Source of the DNA: an uncultured Tenacibaculum sp.
GTDB lineage: Bacteria > Bacteroidota > Bacteroidia > Flavobacteriales > Flavobacteriaceae
Length of the DNA: 64,000 bases
Assembly (NCBI GenBank): GCA_947504185.1
Contig: CANNGJ010000002.1
Span: forward strand, 62,001 to 126,000
Direction: 5' to 3'
Shown here: positions 24,103-32,384 of the stretch, one piece after another
Position numbering within the stretch: position 1 is the first letter of the stretch
Layout: each line of letters begins with the position of its first letter
Program-made: the position numbers and the translations under genes
The notes under the pieces: model-generated
Told to the model about the DNA's origin: nothing
The model's input: the letters and a program-made list of their open reading frames with translations, nothing else
Database searches by the model: none

Positions 24103-25086
24103 TTATACTAAGTAGAAGAAGGTAAATACAAATACCCAAACTAAATCTACAAAGTGCCAATATAAACCTACTTTTTCAACCATTTCATAATGTCCTCTAC
24201 GTTCATACGTACCTAATACAACATTAAAGAAAATGATAATATTAATTAAAATACCTGATACTACGTGAAAACCGTGAAAACCAGTAATAAAGAAAAAGAA
24301 ATCAGCGAAAATAGGATTACCATATTCGTTTTCTTTTAAGTTAGCTCCTTCAACAACCTTTGTTATTAAAGGCAATTTAGCTAAACTCTCTTCTCTAGAT
24401 AAAATTATTTTTTGCTTAGTTTCAGGATTTAATTGTTCTGTCCTAATTAACAAAGAAGGATCTGCTTTAAAAGCTTCTTTAACCTGAGCTACTGAATATT
24501 GTGAAATAGCTGGTTCTTGATCGAACCATAATCCGTTTTCACGTGTATGGTGAATTCTATCATCTTTTCTATCCCCATGAATGAAATCTGCTAATGCAAT
24601 TTGATGACCATCTTTTACAAACTGTAAAATGTGGTTATTGCTAGTTTTAACAGCACCATAAGAACCATTGATGAAATTTTTCCATTCCCAAGCCTGAGAA
24701 CCAACGAAAATAATTCCGAAAATAATCGTTGCAAACATATACCAAGCAACTTTCTTTTGTTTCATTTGATGACCTGCGTCAACTGCTAACACCATTGTTA
24801 CTGATGATACAATTAATATAAATGTCATTAATGCTACATAATACATTGGTGCGTGTACACCATGTAACCCTGGAAAGTGAGTAAACACCTCATCGGCAAT
24901 TGGCCAAGAGTCAATAAATTTAAAACGTGTTAAACCGTACGCTGCTAAAAACCCAGAAAAGGTTAATGCATCCGATACGATAAAAAACCACATCATCATT
25001 TTACCATAACTAGCGCCAAATGGTTTTGCACCACCTCCGCCCCAGGTCTCTTTGTTGTCAGAATTTACAGCAATATTTGCTCCCAT
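24103..25086 (-). CDS. Heme-copper oxidase subunit III (long form)
   Basis: A 327-residue subunit III. The N-terminal helices (GKMMMWFFIVSDALTFSGFL) and the C-terminal ITGFHGFHVVSGILINIII then LYWHFVDLVWVFVFTFFYLV are diagnostic. Compared with ordinary subunit III (about 200 residues) there is a hydrophilic insert of roughly 90 residues (about 150-240, with HGDRKDDRIHHTRENGLWFD), known from Bacteroidota. It forms part of the membrane core of the terminal oxidase together with subunits I and II, which are outside this window. Confidence 0.93.
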   Translation of the reverse strand: MGANIAVNSDNKETWGGGGAKPFGASYGKMMMWFFIVSDALTFSGFLAAYGLTRFKFIDSWPIADEVFTHFPGLHGVHAPMYYVALMTFILIVSSVTMVLAVDAGHQMKQKKVAWYMFATIIFGIIFVGSQAWEWKNFINGSYGAVKTSNNHILQFVKDGHQIALADFIHGDRKDDRIHHTRENGLWFDQEPAISQYSVAQVKEAFKADPSLLIRTEQLNPETKQKIILSREESLAKLPLITKVVEGANLKENEYGNPIFADFFFFITGFHGFHVVSGILINIIIFFNVVLGTYERRGHYEMVEKVGLYWHFVDLVWVFVFTFFYLV

Positions 25087-25142
25087 AAATCTCTTTTTGT
25101 TAATTTTTGTTAAAACAGTGCGCCAAAATTACGCATTTTTCA

Positions 25143-25727
25143 TCATCTTATGAAATAGAAAAAGAAAAATAGATAAATCCATAATACATCAACAAAATGC
25201 CAAAAGATTGCACCTAGTTCAAACCCAAGCATATCGGTCGATGAATATTTCTTTTTAAAATGATTATAAATTACTACTAATAGCACAATTACCCCTGCTA
25301 ACAGGTGTAAAACGTGCATAAATGTTATTCCTATAATAAAAGATGTAGATACAGTACTTTCTGGCCCAGTAAAATATAATCCTCCAGATTTTAATTCGTA
25401 AAAACCTACATATTGATACCATACAAATCCTAATCCTAGCACTAAAGTTGCTAGCAAAAAGATTAATGACATCTTTAAATTATCCTTCTTTAAAAAATTT
25501 CGAGAAATTAATAATGTAATACTACTTAATACGATTAATATAGTACTAATATAAAAAGCTTGTGGTAAATCGAAAGTAATCCAGTCTTCACGTTTCATAC
25601 TTACAACGTAAGCACTTGTTAGTCCTGCAAAAAACATAACCATACTAATCATAGCAACCCATAACATTGGTTTTGCTGACTTTTGCTTTCCTATTTTTAA
25701 TTCTTCTTGCAATGTTTGTTCACTCAT
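25143..25727 (-). CDS. Heme-copper oxidase subunit III (short form)
   Basis: A 194-residue protein with five transmembrane helices. Typical parts are MLWVAMISMVMFFAGLTSAY, FIIGITFMHVLHLLAGVIVL and LGAIFWHFVDVLWIYLFFFF. It is the first of two adjacent subunit III genes; tandem short and long forms are common in flavobacterial caa3/aa3-type oxidase clusters. Its ATG shares one nucleotide with the ctaB stop codon, so the two are translationally coupled. Confidence 0.94.
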   Translation of the reverse strand: MSEQTLQEELKIGKQKSAKPMLWVAMISMVMFFAGLTSAYVVSMKREDWITFDLPQAFYISTILIVLSSITLLISRNFLKKDNLKMSLIFLLATLVLGLGFVWYQYVGFYELKSGGLYFTGPESTVSTSFIIGITFMHVLHLLAGVIVLLVVIYNHFKKKYSSTDMLGFELGAIFWHFVDVLWIYLFFFFYFIR

Positions 25728-26629
25728 TAGTGTAAAAATTTATCTACCACATAAATTATGGGTACGATTGTAATGTAAAAAACACTTGCCAGCATCAACT
25801 TTCTTGCATCTGTGTTTTCTTGTGTTTTATATAATTTAAACGCGTAATACAACATTAATACTCCTAATAACAAAACAATTACTGCTGTTAAAGGATAAAT
25901 ATAAAACGTACCTGTTACTTTTAATACTGGAGCAACAGACATTAATATCATAATACAGGTATAAAAAATTATTTGCACTATAGCTCCTCTATCCTTTTTA
26001 TCCATAGGAAGCATATGTAATCCTGCTTTGTTATATTCTTCGAACTGCAACCAACCAATTGCCCAGAAATGTGGGAATTGCCAAAAAAACTGAATCATAA
26101 ATAAAAATCCCGCTTCAATACCAAATTCACCCGTTGCAGCAACCCATCCTAACATAAAAGGAATTGCTCCAGGAATTGCACCTACAAACACTGCCAAAGG
26201 AGTTACCGCCTTTAATGGCGTATAAGCACTTGTATATAAAAAGATAGAAATTGCACCAAACAATGCACATTTAGGATTAATCGCATATAAAATTGCAATA
26301 CCAGCAATGGTAAATATTGTTGCTATAATTAAAGCTGTTGTGGTTGACATTCTACCTGCTGGCAACGGACGATTCTTCGTACGTTGCATAACAGCATCAA
26401 TATCTTTCTCTATCACCTGGTTAAAAGCATTCGATGCTCCTACCATTAAATATCCACCAATAGCTAATAATAAAACCGTAGTATAATCTATTGTTTCTGC
26501 TCCTAACAAATAACCTGTAATAGAAGTAAACACAACACTTACCGACAAACCAACTTTAGTTAGTTGCTTAAAATCGTTAAAGAGTGATTTAACAGAGGGT
26601 TTAGTATGTGCAGGTGAAACAGAATCCAC
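25727..26629 (-). CDS. ctaB: Protoheme IX farnesyltransferase (heme O synthase)
   Basis: Adds a farnesyl group to protoheme IX to make heme O for the terminal oxidase; an integral membrane prenyltransferase. The first substrate motif is NAFNQVIEKDIDAVMQRTKN then RPLPAG, with Asp residues for Mg-diphosphate, and the second is IQFFWQFPHFWAIGWLQFEE then YNKAG. The open frame reaches a TTG at 26653, but that codon overlaps a TATCTTTG box; no ATG occurs before the core domain. GTG at 26627-26629 gives 300 residues and is my preferred start. It leads the oxidase operon. Confidence 0.93.
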   Translation of the reverse strand: MDSVSPAHTKPSVKSLFNDFKQLTKVGLSVSVVFTSITGYLLGAETIDYTTVLLLAIGGYLMVGASNAFNQVIEKDIDAVMQRTKNRPLPAGRMSTTTALIIATIFTIAGIAILYAINPKCALFGAISIFLYTSAYTPLKAVTPLAVFVGAIPGAIPFMLGWVAATGEFGIEAGFLFMIQFFWQFPHFWAIGWLQFEEYNKAGLHMLPMDKKDRGAIVQIIFYTCIMILMSVAPVLKVTGTFYIYPLTAVIVLLLGVLMLYYAFKLYKTQENTDARKLMLASVFYITIVPIIYVVDKFLH

Positions 26630-26650
26630 TTCTTGTTTTAAAATTTTTTG

Positions 26651-26658
26651 CAAAGATA
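26651..26658 (-). promoter_or_regulatory. -7-like element of ctaB operon
   Basis: Minus strand TATCTTTG, matching TAnnTTTG, 21 bp before the proposed GTG start. No clear -33 TTTG is seen at 19 bp. Confidence 0.4.
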
Positions 26659-26725
26659 TTTCTTTCTTATGTAATGACCATATATTTTGATGTTAATTGA
26701 AAAGAGAAAAAAAATTGAAAACTAT

Positions 26726-26755
26726 TTTGCAATTTAAAAAATGGTGTTATATTTG
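26726..26755 (+). promoter_or_regulatory. Promoter of the tRNA cluster
   Basis: TTTG (26726-26729), an 18-bp gap, then TATATTTG (26748-26755): a near-ideal Bacteroidota promoter, 50 bp before tRNA-Gly. Confidence 0.85.
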
Positions 26756-26805
26756 CACCCGCATTCGAAGCAATGCACAAGTTCATTAAAATAATTTTTG
26801 ACTAC

Positions 26806-26877
26806 GCGAAAGTAGCTCAGGGGTAGAGCATCACCTTGCCAAGGTGGGGGTCGCGGGTTCAAATCCCGTCTTTCGCT
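26806..26877 (+). tRNA. tRNA-Gly (GCC)
   Basis: Seventy-two nucleotides. Acceptor stem GCGAAAG/CTTTCGC, D-arm GCTCAGGGGTAGAGC, anticodon loop TTGCCAA (anticodon GCC, reads GGC/GGU), T-arm GCGGGTTCAAATCCCGT, discriminator T. No CCA is encoded. Confidence 0.97.
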
Positions 26878-26929
26878 CTGAGACTTTCTTTAAAAATATA
26901 CCAAGATTTGATTGTTTTCAATCAAATAT

Positions 26930-27015
26930 GCTGAAGTGGTGGAATTGGTAGACACGTTGGACTTAAAATCCAATGAGCCGTAATGCTCGTGCGGGTTCAA
27001 GTCCCGCCTTCAGTA
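26930..27015 (+). tRNA. tRNA-Leu (UAA), copy 1
   Basis: Eighty-six nucleotides with the long variable arm of a class II tRNA (GAGC/GCTC stem). Anticodon loop CTTAAAA gives UAA. Acceptor stem GCTGAAG/CTTCAGT with a terminal G-U pair, discriminator A. The next three bases are CCA, so the 3' end is encoded in this copy. Confidence 0.97.
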
Positions 27016-27019
27016 CCAC

Positions 27020-27045
27020 AAGCCTCGCTTTTATTAGCGAGGCTT
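27020..27045 (+). terminator. Hairpin between tRNA-Leu copies
   Basis: Stem AAGCCTCGCT / AGCGAGGCTT with loop TTTATT, followed by ATTTTT. It probably terminates the Gly-Leu transcript. Confidence 0.75.
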
Positions 27046-27078
27046 ATTTTTAAAAAAGTCAAAAACAAGATATACCAT

Positions 27079-27164
27079 GCTGAAGTGGTGGAATTGGTAG
27101 ACACGTTGGACTTAAAATCCAATGGACTGTAATGTCCGTGCGGGTTCAAGTCCCGCCTTCAGTA
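27079..27164 (+). tRNA. tRNA-Leu (UAA), copy 2
   Basis: Eighty-six nucleotides, identical to copy 1 except in the variable arm, where GAGC/GCTC becomes GGAC/GTCC, a paired change that keeps the stem, and the loop base before it. No CCA is encoded here. A tight terminator (AAGCCTTAACA / TGTTAAGGCTT then T's) follows. Confidence 0.97.
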
Positions 27165-27166
27165 CT

Positions 27167-27195
27167 AAGCCTTAACATTTATTTGTTAAGGCTTT
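27167..27195 (+). terminator. Terminator after tRNA-Leu copy 2
   Basis: Hairpin AAGCCTTAACA with TGTTAAGGCTT and a T-run immediately after. Confidence 0.85.
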
Positions 27196-27276
27196 TTTAT
27201 TTTATACACTTTTGGAATATTCTTTGTAATGTATTGTTTAAATTAACGTCTATACTATCAGTTTAAAACAAAAAAC

Positions 27277-27984
27277 ATGCGAAAGATATTTTTAATAGTT
27301 TGTATTACTTTCTTCACAAACGCTTTTAGTCAAACCTCAACCCTTAATTCGTTATTAAAAAAACATGTTGACACTAAAGGAAATGTAAACTACAAAGCCT
27401 TTAAAAAAGATGAAGCCAAACTAGATAGTTATTTAGAGTATTTAAATAAAACTTCTCCAAAGAAAAATTGGTCTGCTTCAAAAACAAAAGCTTTTTGGGT
27501 AAATGCCTATAACGCATACACTATTAAACTAATACTTGACAACTATCCTTTAAAAAGTATTTTAAAAATTAAAAAGAAAGGAAAAGATGCGTGGAATATT
27601 CCTTTCGCAAAAGCTGGAGGAAAAACATATACCTTAAATCATATTGAGCACGAAATTTTAAGAAAAGACTTTAATGACCCAAAAATTCACGTTGGTGTAA
27701 ATTGCGCATCAGGCTCATGTCCGCAATTAGGAAATTTCGCTTTTACAGAAGCTAATTACATAACTAAAACAAAAGAATTGATGAAAAAATTCATCAATGA
27801 TCCAACTAGAAATAAAATTTCAGGTAAAAAAGTACAGTTATCTAAAATATTCGAATGGTTTAAAGGAGACTTCACCAAAAAAGGCTCATTAATCGATTTT
27901 TTAAACAAATACTCGAATACTAAAATTGACAAGAATGCAAAAGTTAGCTTTTTAGAATACAACTGGAGTTTAAATGGAAAGTAA
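27277..27984 (+). CDS. DUF547 protein, first gene of the arsenosugar block
   Basis: A 235-residue secreted or periplasmic protein. A signal peptide (MRKIFLIVCITFFTNAFSQ) precedes a DUF547 domain: KAFWVNAYNAYTIKLILDNY, AWNIPFAKAGGKTYTLNHIE and VGVNCASGSCPQLGNFAFTE, whose Cys-x4-Cys pair is family-typical. DUF547 genes are recurrent companions of arsenosugar genes in marine Bacteroidota; the biochemical role is unknown. It lies 60 bp before the peroxidase-like gene, same strand. Confidence 0.9.
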   Translation: MRKIFLIVCITFFTNAFSQTSTLNSLLKKHVDTKGNVNYKAFKKDEAKLDSYLEYLNKTSPKKNWSASKTKAFWVNAYNAYTIKLILDNYPLKSILKIKKKGKDAWNIPFAKAGGKTYTLNHIEHEILRKDFNDPKIHVGVNCASGSCPQLGNFAFTEANYITKTKELMKKFINDPTRNKISGKKVQLSKIFEWFKGDFTKKGSLIDFLNKYSNTKIDKNAKVSFLEYNWSLNGK

Positions 27985-28044
27985 GTAACGTAGCTACTTT
28001 AGTAAACTATTAGTATTTTTACTTTCAACTAGAAAATAAAACAA

Positions 28045-28380
28045 ATGTCTAAAACATATTACGATCCAGCTGACTTACGTAAGTTTGGAAAGATAACAGA
28101 ATGGAGCGAAGAACTTGGAAACAAGTTCTTTGATTATTATGGAAAAGTATTTGAAGAAGGGGCTTTAACTGCACGCGAAAAATCGTTAATTGCTTTAGCA
28201 GTTGCGCATACAGAGCAATGCCCATATTGTATTGATGCCTACTCTAAAGATGGATTACAACGCGGAATTACCAAAGAAGAAATGATGGAAGCCATTCATG
28301 TTGGTGCAGCGATAAAAAGTGGCGCAACATTAGTACACGGAGTTCAAATGATGAACAAAGTGAATAAATTAGAAATGTAA
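28045..28380 (+). CDS. Arsenosugar biosynthesis-associated peroxidase-like protein
   Basis: A 111-residue CMD/AhpD-like protein. The CxxC-type site is visible in HTEQCPYCIDAYSKDGLQRG (Cys-Pro-Tyr-Cys), within the typical REKSLIALAVAHTEQCPYCI block, followed by GITKEEMMEAIHVGAAIKSG. It matches the small subfamily found beside arsS. It is probably a thiol-disulfide enzyme acting on an arsenic intermediate or restoring redox state; the precise reaction is unknown. One nucleotide separates it from arsS. Confidence 0.92.
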   Translation: MSKTYYDPADLRKFGKITEWSEELGNKFFDYYGKVFEEGALTAREKSLIALAVAHTEQCPYCIDAYSKDGLQRGITKEEMMEAIHVGAAIKSGATLVHGVQMMNKVNKLEM

Positions 28381-28381
28381 A

Positions 28382-29434
28382 ATGAAGAAATCTCTTCAAG
28401 CAAGAAATAACGATTTAGCAAACACCCAACGTCAGTTAGAAATTCTATCAAACGGAATTTTCGCTGATGGTGAATTACCCACGTTTGCTAAAAAAATAAA
28501 GGAAACTAATCAGTTTCCGCTTCGTCCTAAGAAATTAGAAATTCTTCAAATTAATTTAGGATATATGTGTAACCAAGTTTGTGCGCATTGTCACGTTGAT
28601 GCTGGTCCAGATCGTAAAGAAATAATGACGCTTGAAACGATGCAACAGTGTTTGGAGGTCATTAAAAAAACTGGAGCGCATACTTTAGATTTAACTGGTG
28701 GAGCACCAGAAATGAATCCGAATTTTCGTTGGTTTGTAGAAGAAGCTTCAAAAGCAGGAATTAAAGATTTCATTGTTCGCTCTAACCTAACCATTATTAG
28801 AGCCAACAAGAAATATTACGATTTACCAGAGTTCTTCAAGAAACATAATGTACATGTAGTTTCTTCGATGCCGCATTGGACGCGTGGAAAAACAGATAAA
28901 CAACGTGGTGATGGAGTTTTTGACAAATCTATCAAAGCATTACAAATGTTAAATGAAGTTGGTTATGGAATGGAAGGAACTAACTTAAAATTAGATTTAG
29001 TTTATAATCCTTCAGGAGCATTTTTACCAGGAGATCAAGCCGCTTTAGAATCTGATTTTAAAAAGGCGTTAAAAGAAGATTTCAATATTGAATTCAACTC
29101 ACTTTTTGCAATTACCAATTTACCAATCAGTAGATTTTTAGATTATTTAATTGCTTCTGAAAATTACGAAGATTACATGTATGCCTTAGTTGAAGCATAC
29201 AACCCTATGGCGGTTGAAAATGTAATGTGTACAAACACATTGTCAGTAAGTTGGGACGGATATTTATACGATTGCGATTTTAATCAGATGTTGAATTTAA
29301 AAGTGAATTCTAAAGTAAAACACATTTCTGACTACAATGAAGAATTGTTGCAAAACCGAAATATCATTATCAATCAACATTGCTACGGATGTACTGCTGG
29401 TGCAGGAAGTAGTTGCCAAGGAACTGTAGCCTAA
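28382..29434 (+). CDS. arsS: Arsenosugar biosynthesis radical SAM protein ArsS
   Basis: A 350-residue radical SAM enzyme thought to attach the 5'-deoxyadenosyl group to dimethylarsenic on the route to arsenosugars. The [4Fe-4S] motif is GYMCNQVCAHCHVDAG (Cys63, Cys67, Cys70; Cx3Cx2C). The C-terminal extension (DUF3641-like) carries further Cys residues: VMCTNTLSVSWDGYLYDCDF and NQHCYGCTAGAGSSCQG, likely for an extra cluster or arsenic binding. Its stop codon shares one base with the start of the rhodanese gene. Confidence 0.95.
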   Translation: MKKSLQARNNDLANTQRQLEILSNGIFADGELPTFAKKIKETNQFPLRPKKLEILQINLGYMCNQVCAHCHVDAGPDRKEIMTLETMQQCLEVIKKTGAHTLDLTGGAPEMNPNFRWFVEEASKAGIKDFIVRSNLTIIRANKKYYDLPEFFKKHNVHVVSSMPHWTRGKTDKQRGDGVFDKSIKALQMLNEVGYGMEGTNLKLDLVYNPSGAFLPGDQAALESDFKKALKEDFNIEFNSLFAITNLPISRFLDYLIASENYEDYMYALVEAYNPMAVENVMCTNTLSVSWDGYLYDCDFNQMLNLKVNSKVKHISDYNEELLQNRNIIINQHCYGCTAGAGSSCQGTVA

Positions 29435-29928
29435 TGAAAAAACTTGTTTTCTTTTTTTTCTTGATTTCTCTCAATTCTTTTTCGCAAAAGAATTTGAAGC
29501 AATTATTAAAGAAGCACAATTCAGAAAGCGTTCCGTATATTTCTGTAAGTGATTTAAAAAAAGAAGCAGATAATGTAATCTTATTAGATTCTAGAGAACC
29601 TAAAGAATTCAAAGTAAGTCATCTTAAAAATGCAACTTGTGTGGGTTATGATAATTTTGACCTTAACAAAACAATCAAGAAATTACCATCAGACAAAACC
29701 ACAAAAATTGTGGTGTATTGTTCTTTAGGAATCAGATCTGAAGATGTTGCTGAGAAACTTAAGAATGCTGGCTACAACAATGTTTACAATTTATATGGCG
29801 GGATTTTCGAATGGAAAAACCAAGACAATACAGTTGTAAATTCTAAAAATAAACCGACTAAAAAAGTTCATACCTTTAACAAAGAATGGAGCAAATGGCT
29901 CTTAAAAGGAGAAAAGATTTATGAGTAA
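29434..29928 (+). CDS. Secreted rhodanese-like protein in the arsenosugar operon
   Basis: A 164-residue single rhodanese domain with a signal peptide (KKLVFFFFLISLNSFSQ). The domain (about 40-135) includes VILLDSREPKEFKVSHLKNA and the active-site loop VYCSLGIRSEDVAEKL with catalytic Cys; YNNVYNLYGGIFEWKNQ is the usual ending. It may transfer sulfur or handle arsenic-sulfur species, which is inference. I start at ATG 29434 because it yields a signal peptide; the frame is open 21 bp further upstream. It overlaps the next gene by 8 nt. Confidence 0.9.
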   Translation: MKKLVFFFFLISLNSFSQKNLKQLLKKHNSESVPYISVSDLKKEADNVILLDSREPKEFKVSHLKNATCVGYDNFDLNKTIKKLPSDKTTKIVVYCSLGIRSEDVAEKLKNAGYNNVYNLYGGIFEWKNQDNTVVNSKNKPTKKVHTFNKEWSKWLLKGEKIYE

Positions 29929-30526
29929 AAACTTATTGCTAATTTTTACAAGAAATCCTGAATTAGGAAAAGCAAAAACACGTTTGGCTAAATCAGTTGG
30001 AGATGAAACTGCTTTAGAGATCTATAAATTTTTATTAAACAGTACCAAAGAAATTACTCAGGATTTAACCTGTGATAAAGCAGTGTACTATTCAATAAAG
30101 ATTCATGAAAATGATATTTGGGATGCGGAAATTTATCAGAAATATCAACAAGAAGGAGAAGATTTAGGTTTTAGAATGCAAAATGCTTTTCAAAATTCTT
30201 TTGATGCTGGCTATAATAAAGTGATGATTATTGGTAGCGATTTGTACGACTTAACTCCAAAACATATCAATGATGCTTTTAATAAATTAGATAATAACGA
30301 TGTTGTAATTGGTCCTGCAGAAGATGGTGGGTATTATCTTCTTGGAATGAAAAAATTACAATCTAACATTTTTGAAAACAAAGCTTGGGGAACAGAAACT
30401 GTTAGAAAAGACACTCTAAATGATTTACAAAAAGTAAGTGTACATTTGCTAGAAGAATTAAACGATGTAGATGTAATTGAAGACATTGAAAACCATCCAG
30501 CATTTCAAAAATTTTTGAATAATTAG
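29921..30526 (+). CDS. Arsenosugar-type glycosyltransferase (TIGR04282/DUF2064 family)
   Basis: A 201-residue nucleotidyl/glycosyltransferase-like GT-A protein. Family motifs are LLIFTRNPELGKAKTRLAKS at the N-terminus, GEDLGFRMQNAFQNSFDAG, VMIIGSDLYDLTPKHINDAF with the metal-binding Asp, and GPAEDGGYYLLGMKK. TIGR04282-type proteins occur in arsenosugar clusters, where they are thought to help process the sugar moiety. It overlaps the rhodanese gene by 8 nt and is 1 nt before the PNP gene. Confidence 0.92.
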   Translation: MSKNLLLIFTRNPELGKAKTRLAKSVGDETALEIYKFLLNSTKEITQDLTCDKAVYYSIKIHENDIWDAEIYQKYQQEGEDLGFRMQNAFQNSFDAGYNKVMIIGSDLYDLTPKHINDAFNKLDNNDVVIGPAEDGGYYLLGMKKLQSNIFENKAWGTETVRKDTLNDLQKVSVHLLEELNDVDVIEDIENHPAFQKFLNN

Positions 30527-30527
30527 A

Positions 30528-31343
30528 ATGAAAAAACAACAACTACAAGAAACGATAGACTTTTTAAAATCAAACGGAATTTCAAATCCGCAAATAGGAA
30601 TTGTATTAGGAACCGGTTTAGGAAAACTAGTAGATGAAATAACTATTGAAAAAGAAATTCAATATTCAGAAATTCCACATTTTCCTCAAGCAACGGTTGA
30701 ATTCCACTCAGGGAAATTAATTTACGGGGAATTATTAGGAAAAAAAGTTGTGGTAATGTCTGGTCGCTTTCATTTATATGAAGGCTATAACCTTTGGGAA
30801 GTTACTTATGGTATCAGAACCATGCATGGTTTAGGAATCTCTACCTTATTAATCTCTAATGCAGCTGGAGCTATCAATCTTTCGTATAAGAAAGGAGATT
30901 TAATGCTATTAGAAGATCATTTAAATTTACAAGGAGGTTCTCCTTTAGCATTTAAAGGAGCAAACGAATTCGGAAATATTTTTGCTGATATGTTAGAACC
31001 TTATTCGAAAAAAATCAACAATCAACTGAAAGCTATCGCTAAAGAAAACGACATACAATTGCATGAAGGAATGTACGCAAGTGTTGTCGGCCCACAACTA
31101 GAAACTAGAGCAGAATATAGAATGTTACAAATTTTAGAGGCGGATGCAGTTGGTATGAGCACAGTGCCCGAAGTAATTGTAGCAAAACAAATTGGTTTGC
31201 CTTGTGCAGCAGTTTCAGTATTAACAGATGAGTGTGATCCAAAGAATTTACAACCGGTAGATATTGAAGAAATTATTGCTGTAGCTGGAAAAGCAGAACC
31301 AAAAATGATTACCTTATTTAAAGAATTGATTAAAGAATTATGA
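30528..31343 (+). CDS. Purine-nucleoside phosphorylase
   Basis: A 271-residue trimeric-type PNP that splits purine nucleosides with phosphate. Seen are IGIVLGTGLGKLVDEI, phosphate-binding HFPQATVEFHSGKL and GRFHLYEGY, LLISNAAGAINLSYKKGDLM (purine-binding region) and VGMSTVPEVIVAKQIGLPCA. Here it lies inside the arsenosugar operon (1 nt after the glycosyltransferase, 4-nt overlap with arsM), so it probably removes adenine from an arsenic-linked 5'-deoxyadenosyl intermediate. That role is proposed from gene context. Confidence 0.94.
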   Translation: MKKQQLQETIDFLKSNGISNPQIGIVLGTGLGKLVDEITIEKEIQYSEIPHFPQATVEFHSGKLIYGELLGKKVVVMSGRFHLYEGYNLWEVTYGIRTMHGLGISTLLISNAAGAINLSYKKGDLMLLEDHLNLQGGSPLAFKGANEFGNIFADMLEPYSKKINNQLKAIAKENDIQLHEGMYASVVGPQLETRAEYRMLQILEADAVGMSTVPEVIVAKQIGLPCAAVSVLTDECDPKNLQPVDIEEIIAVAGKAEPKMITLFKELIKEL

Positions 31344-32308
31344 GTTATTTAGAAACTACACATAACGTTTATAAAGAAGCAGCATTAACCCCAGATGTTG
31401 GTTTATGTTGCACTACCAACCCTATTTGGGAATTACCGGGATTAAAGATTCCTCGTATTATGCAAGAAATGAATTACGGATGTGGTTCTACGGTGCATGC
31501 ACGTGATTTAACCAACAACCCAAAAATGCTATATGTTGGTGTTGGAGGCGGAATGGAATTATTGCAATTTGCTTATTTCAATAGAAATAAGGGTGGTGTA
31601 ATAGGTTTAGATGTGGTAGATGAAATGCTAGAAGCATCTCGCAAGAACTTTAAAGAAGCAGAAGAAATGAACCCTTGGTTTAAATCTGATTTTGTGGATT
31701 TAAGAAAAGGGGATGCGATGAATTTACCTGTAGAAGATAATTCGATTGATGTTGCGGCACAAAACTGCTTATTTAATATTTTTAAGGAAGATGATTTACA
31801 AAAAGCGATTGCAGAAATGTATCGTGTGTTAAAACCTCATGGTCGTTTGGTAATGAGTGATCCTACTTGTGAGCAAGAAATGAATGATGAGTTACGTAAC
31901 GATGAGCGCTTACGTGCACTTTGTTTAAGTGGAAGTTTATCGATTGCTAATTATGTAAAAGCATTAACCGATGCTGGTTTTGGAACTATTGAGATTAGAG
32001 CCAGAAAACCTTATAGAATCTTAGACCCGAAGAATTACCCTACTGACGAATTAATTTATATAGAATCTATTGAAGTAGCTGCAATTAAAGATCCAATGCC
32101 TGCGGACGGACCTTGTGTTTTTACAGGAAAAGCTGCTATTTATTATGGTGATGAGGATTATTTTGATGATGGAGCAGGACATACTTTATTAAAAAATCAG
32201 CCTTTAGCTATTTGCGATAAAACAGCAGCAGCTTTAAAATCTTTAGGTAGAGATGATATTTATTTCTCAGAATCTACTTACCACTACGATGGTGGCGGAT
32301 GCTGTTAA
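31340..32308 (+). CDS. arsM: Arsenite methyltransferase ArsM (arsenosugar type)
   Basis: A 322-residue SAM-dependent methyltransferase that methylates trivalent arsenic. The SAM site is KMLYVGVGGGMELLQFAYF with GGVIGLDVVDEMLEASRKN downstream. Cys residues for arsenic binding include Cys23/Cys24 (VGLCCTTNP), Cys48 (NYGCGS), Cys194 or so (LRALCLSGSL) and the terminal DGGGCC. The closing GGCC-type tail is typical of the arsenosugar clade. It is the last gene of the operon; a terminator follows 19 bp later. Confidence 0.95.
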   Translation: MSYLETTHNVYKEAALTPDVGLCCTTNPIWELPGLKIPRIMQEMNYGCGSTVHARDLTNNPKMLYVGVGGGMELLQFAYFNRNKGGVIGLDVVDEMLEASRKNFKEAEEMNPWFKSDFVDLRKGDAMNLPVEDNSIDVAAQNCLFNIFKEDDLQKAIAEMYRVLKPHGRLVMSDPTCEQEMNDELRNDERLRALCLSGSLSIANYVKALTDAGFGTIEIRARKPYRILDPKNYPTDELIYIESIEVAAIKDPMPADGPCVFTGKAAIYYGDEDYFDDGAGHTLLKNQPLAICDKTAAALKSLGRDDIYFSESTYHYDGGGCC

Positions 32309-32327
32309 ATTTCATTTAAAAGAATTG

Positions 32328-32352
32328 AAACCCTTGTCTCTAGCAAGGGTTT
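32328..32352 (+). terminator. Terminator of the arsenosugar operon
   Basis: Perfect stem AAACCCTTG / CAAGGGTTT with a 7-nt loop, followed by TTTCTTT. Confidence 0.88.
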
Positions 32353-32384
32353 TTCTTTATCTTTAAATCAAAATTATTGGTGTT

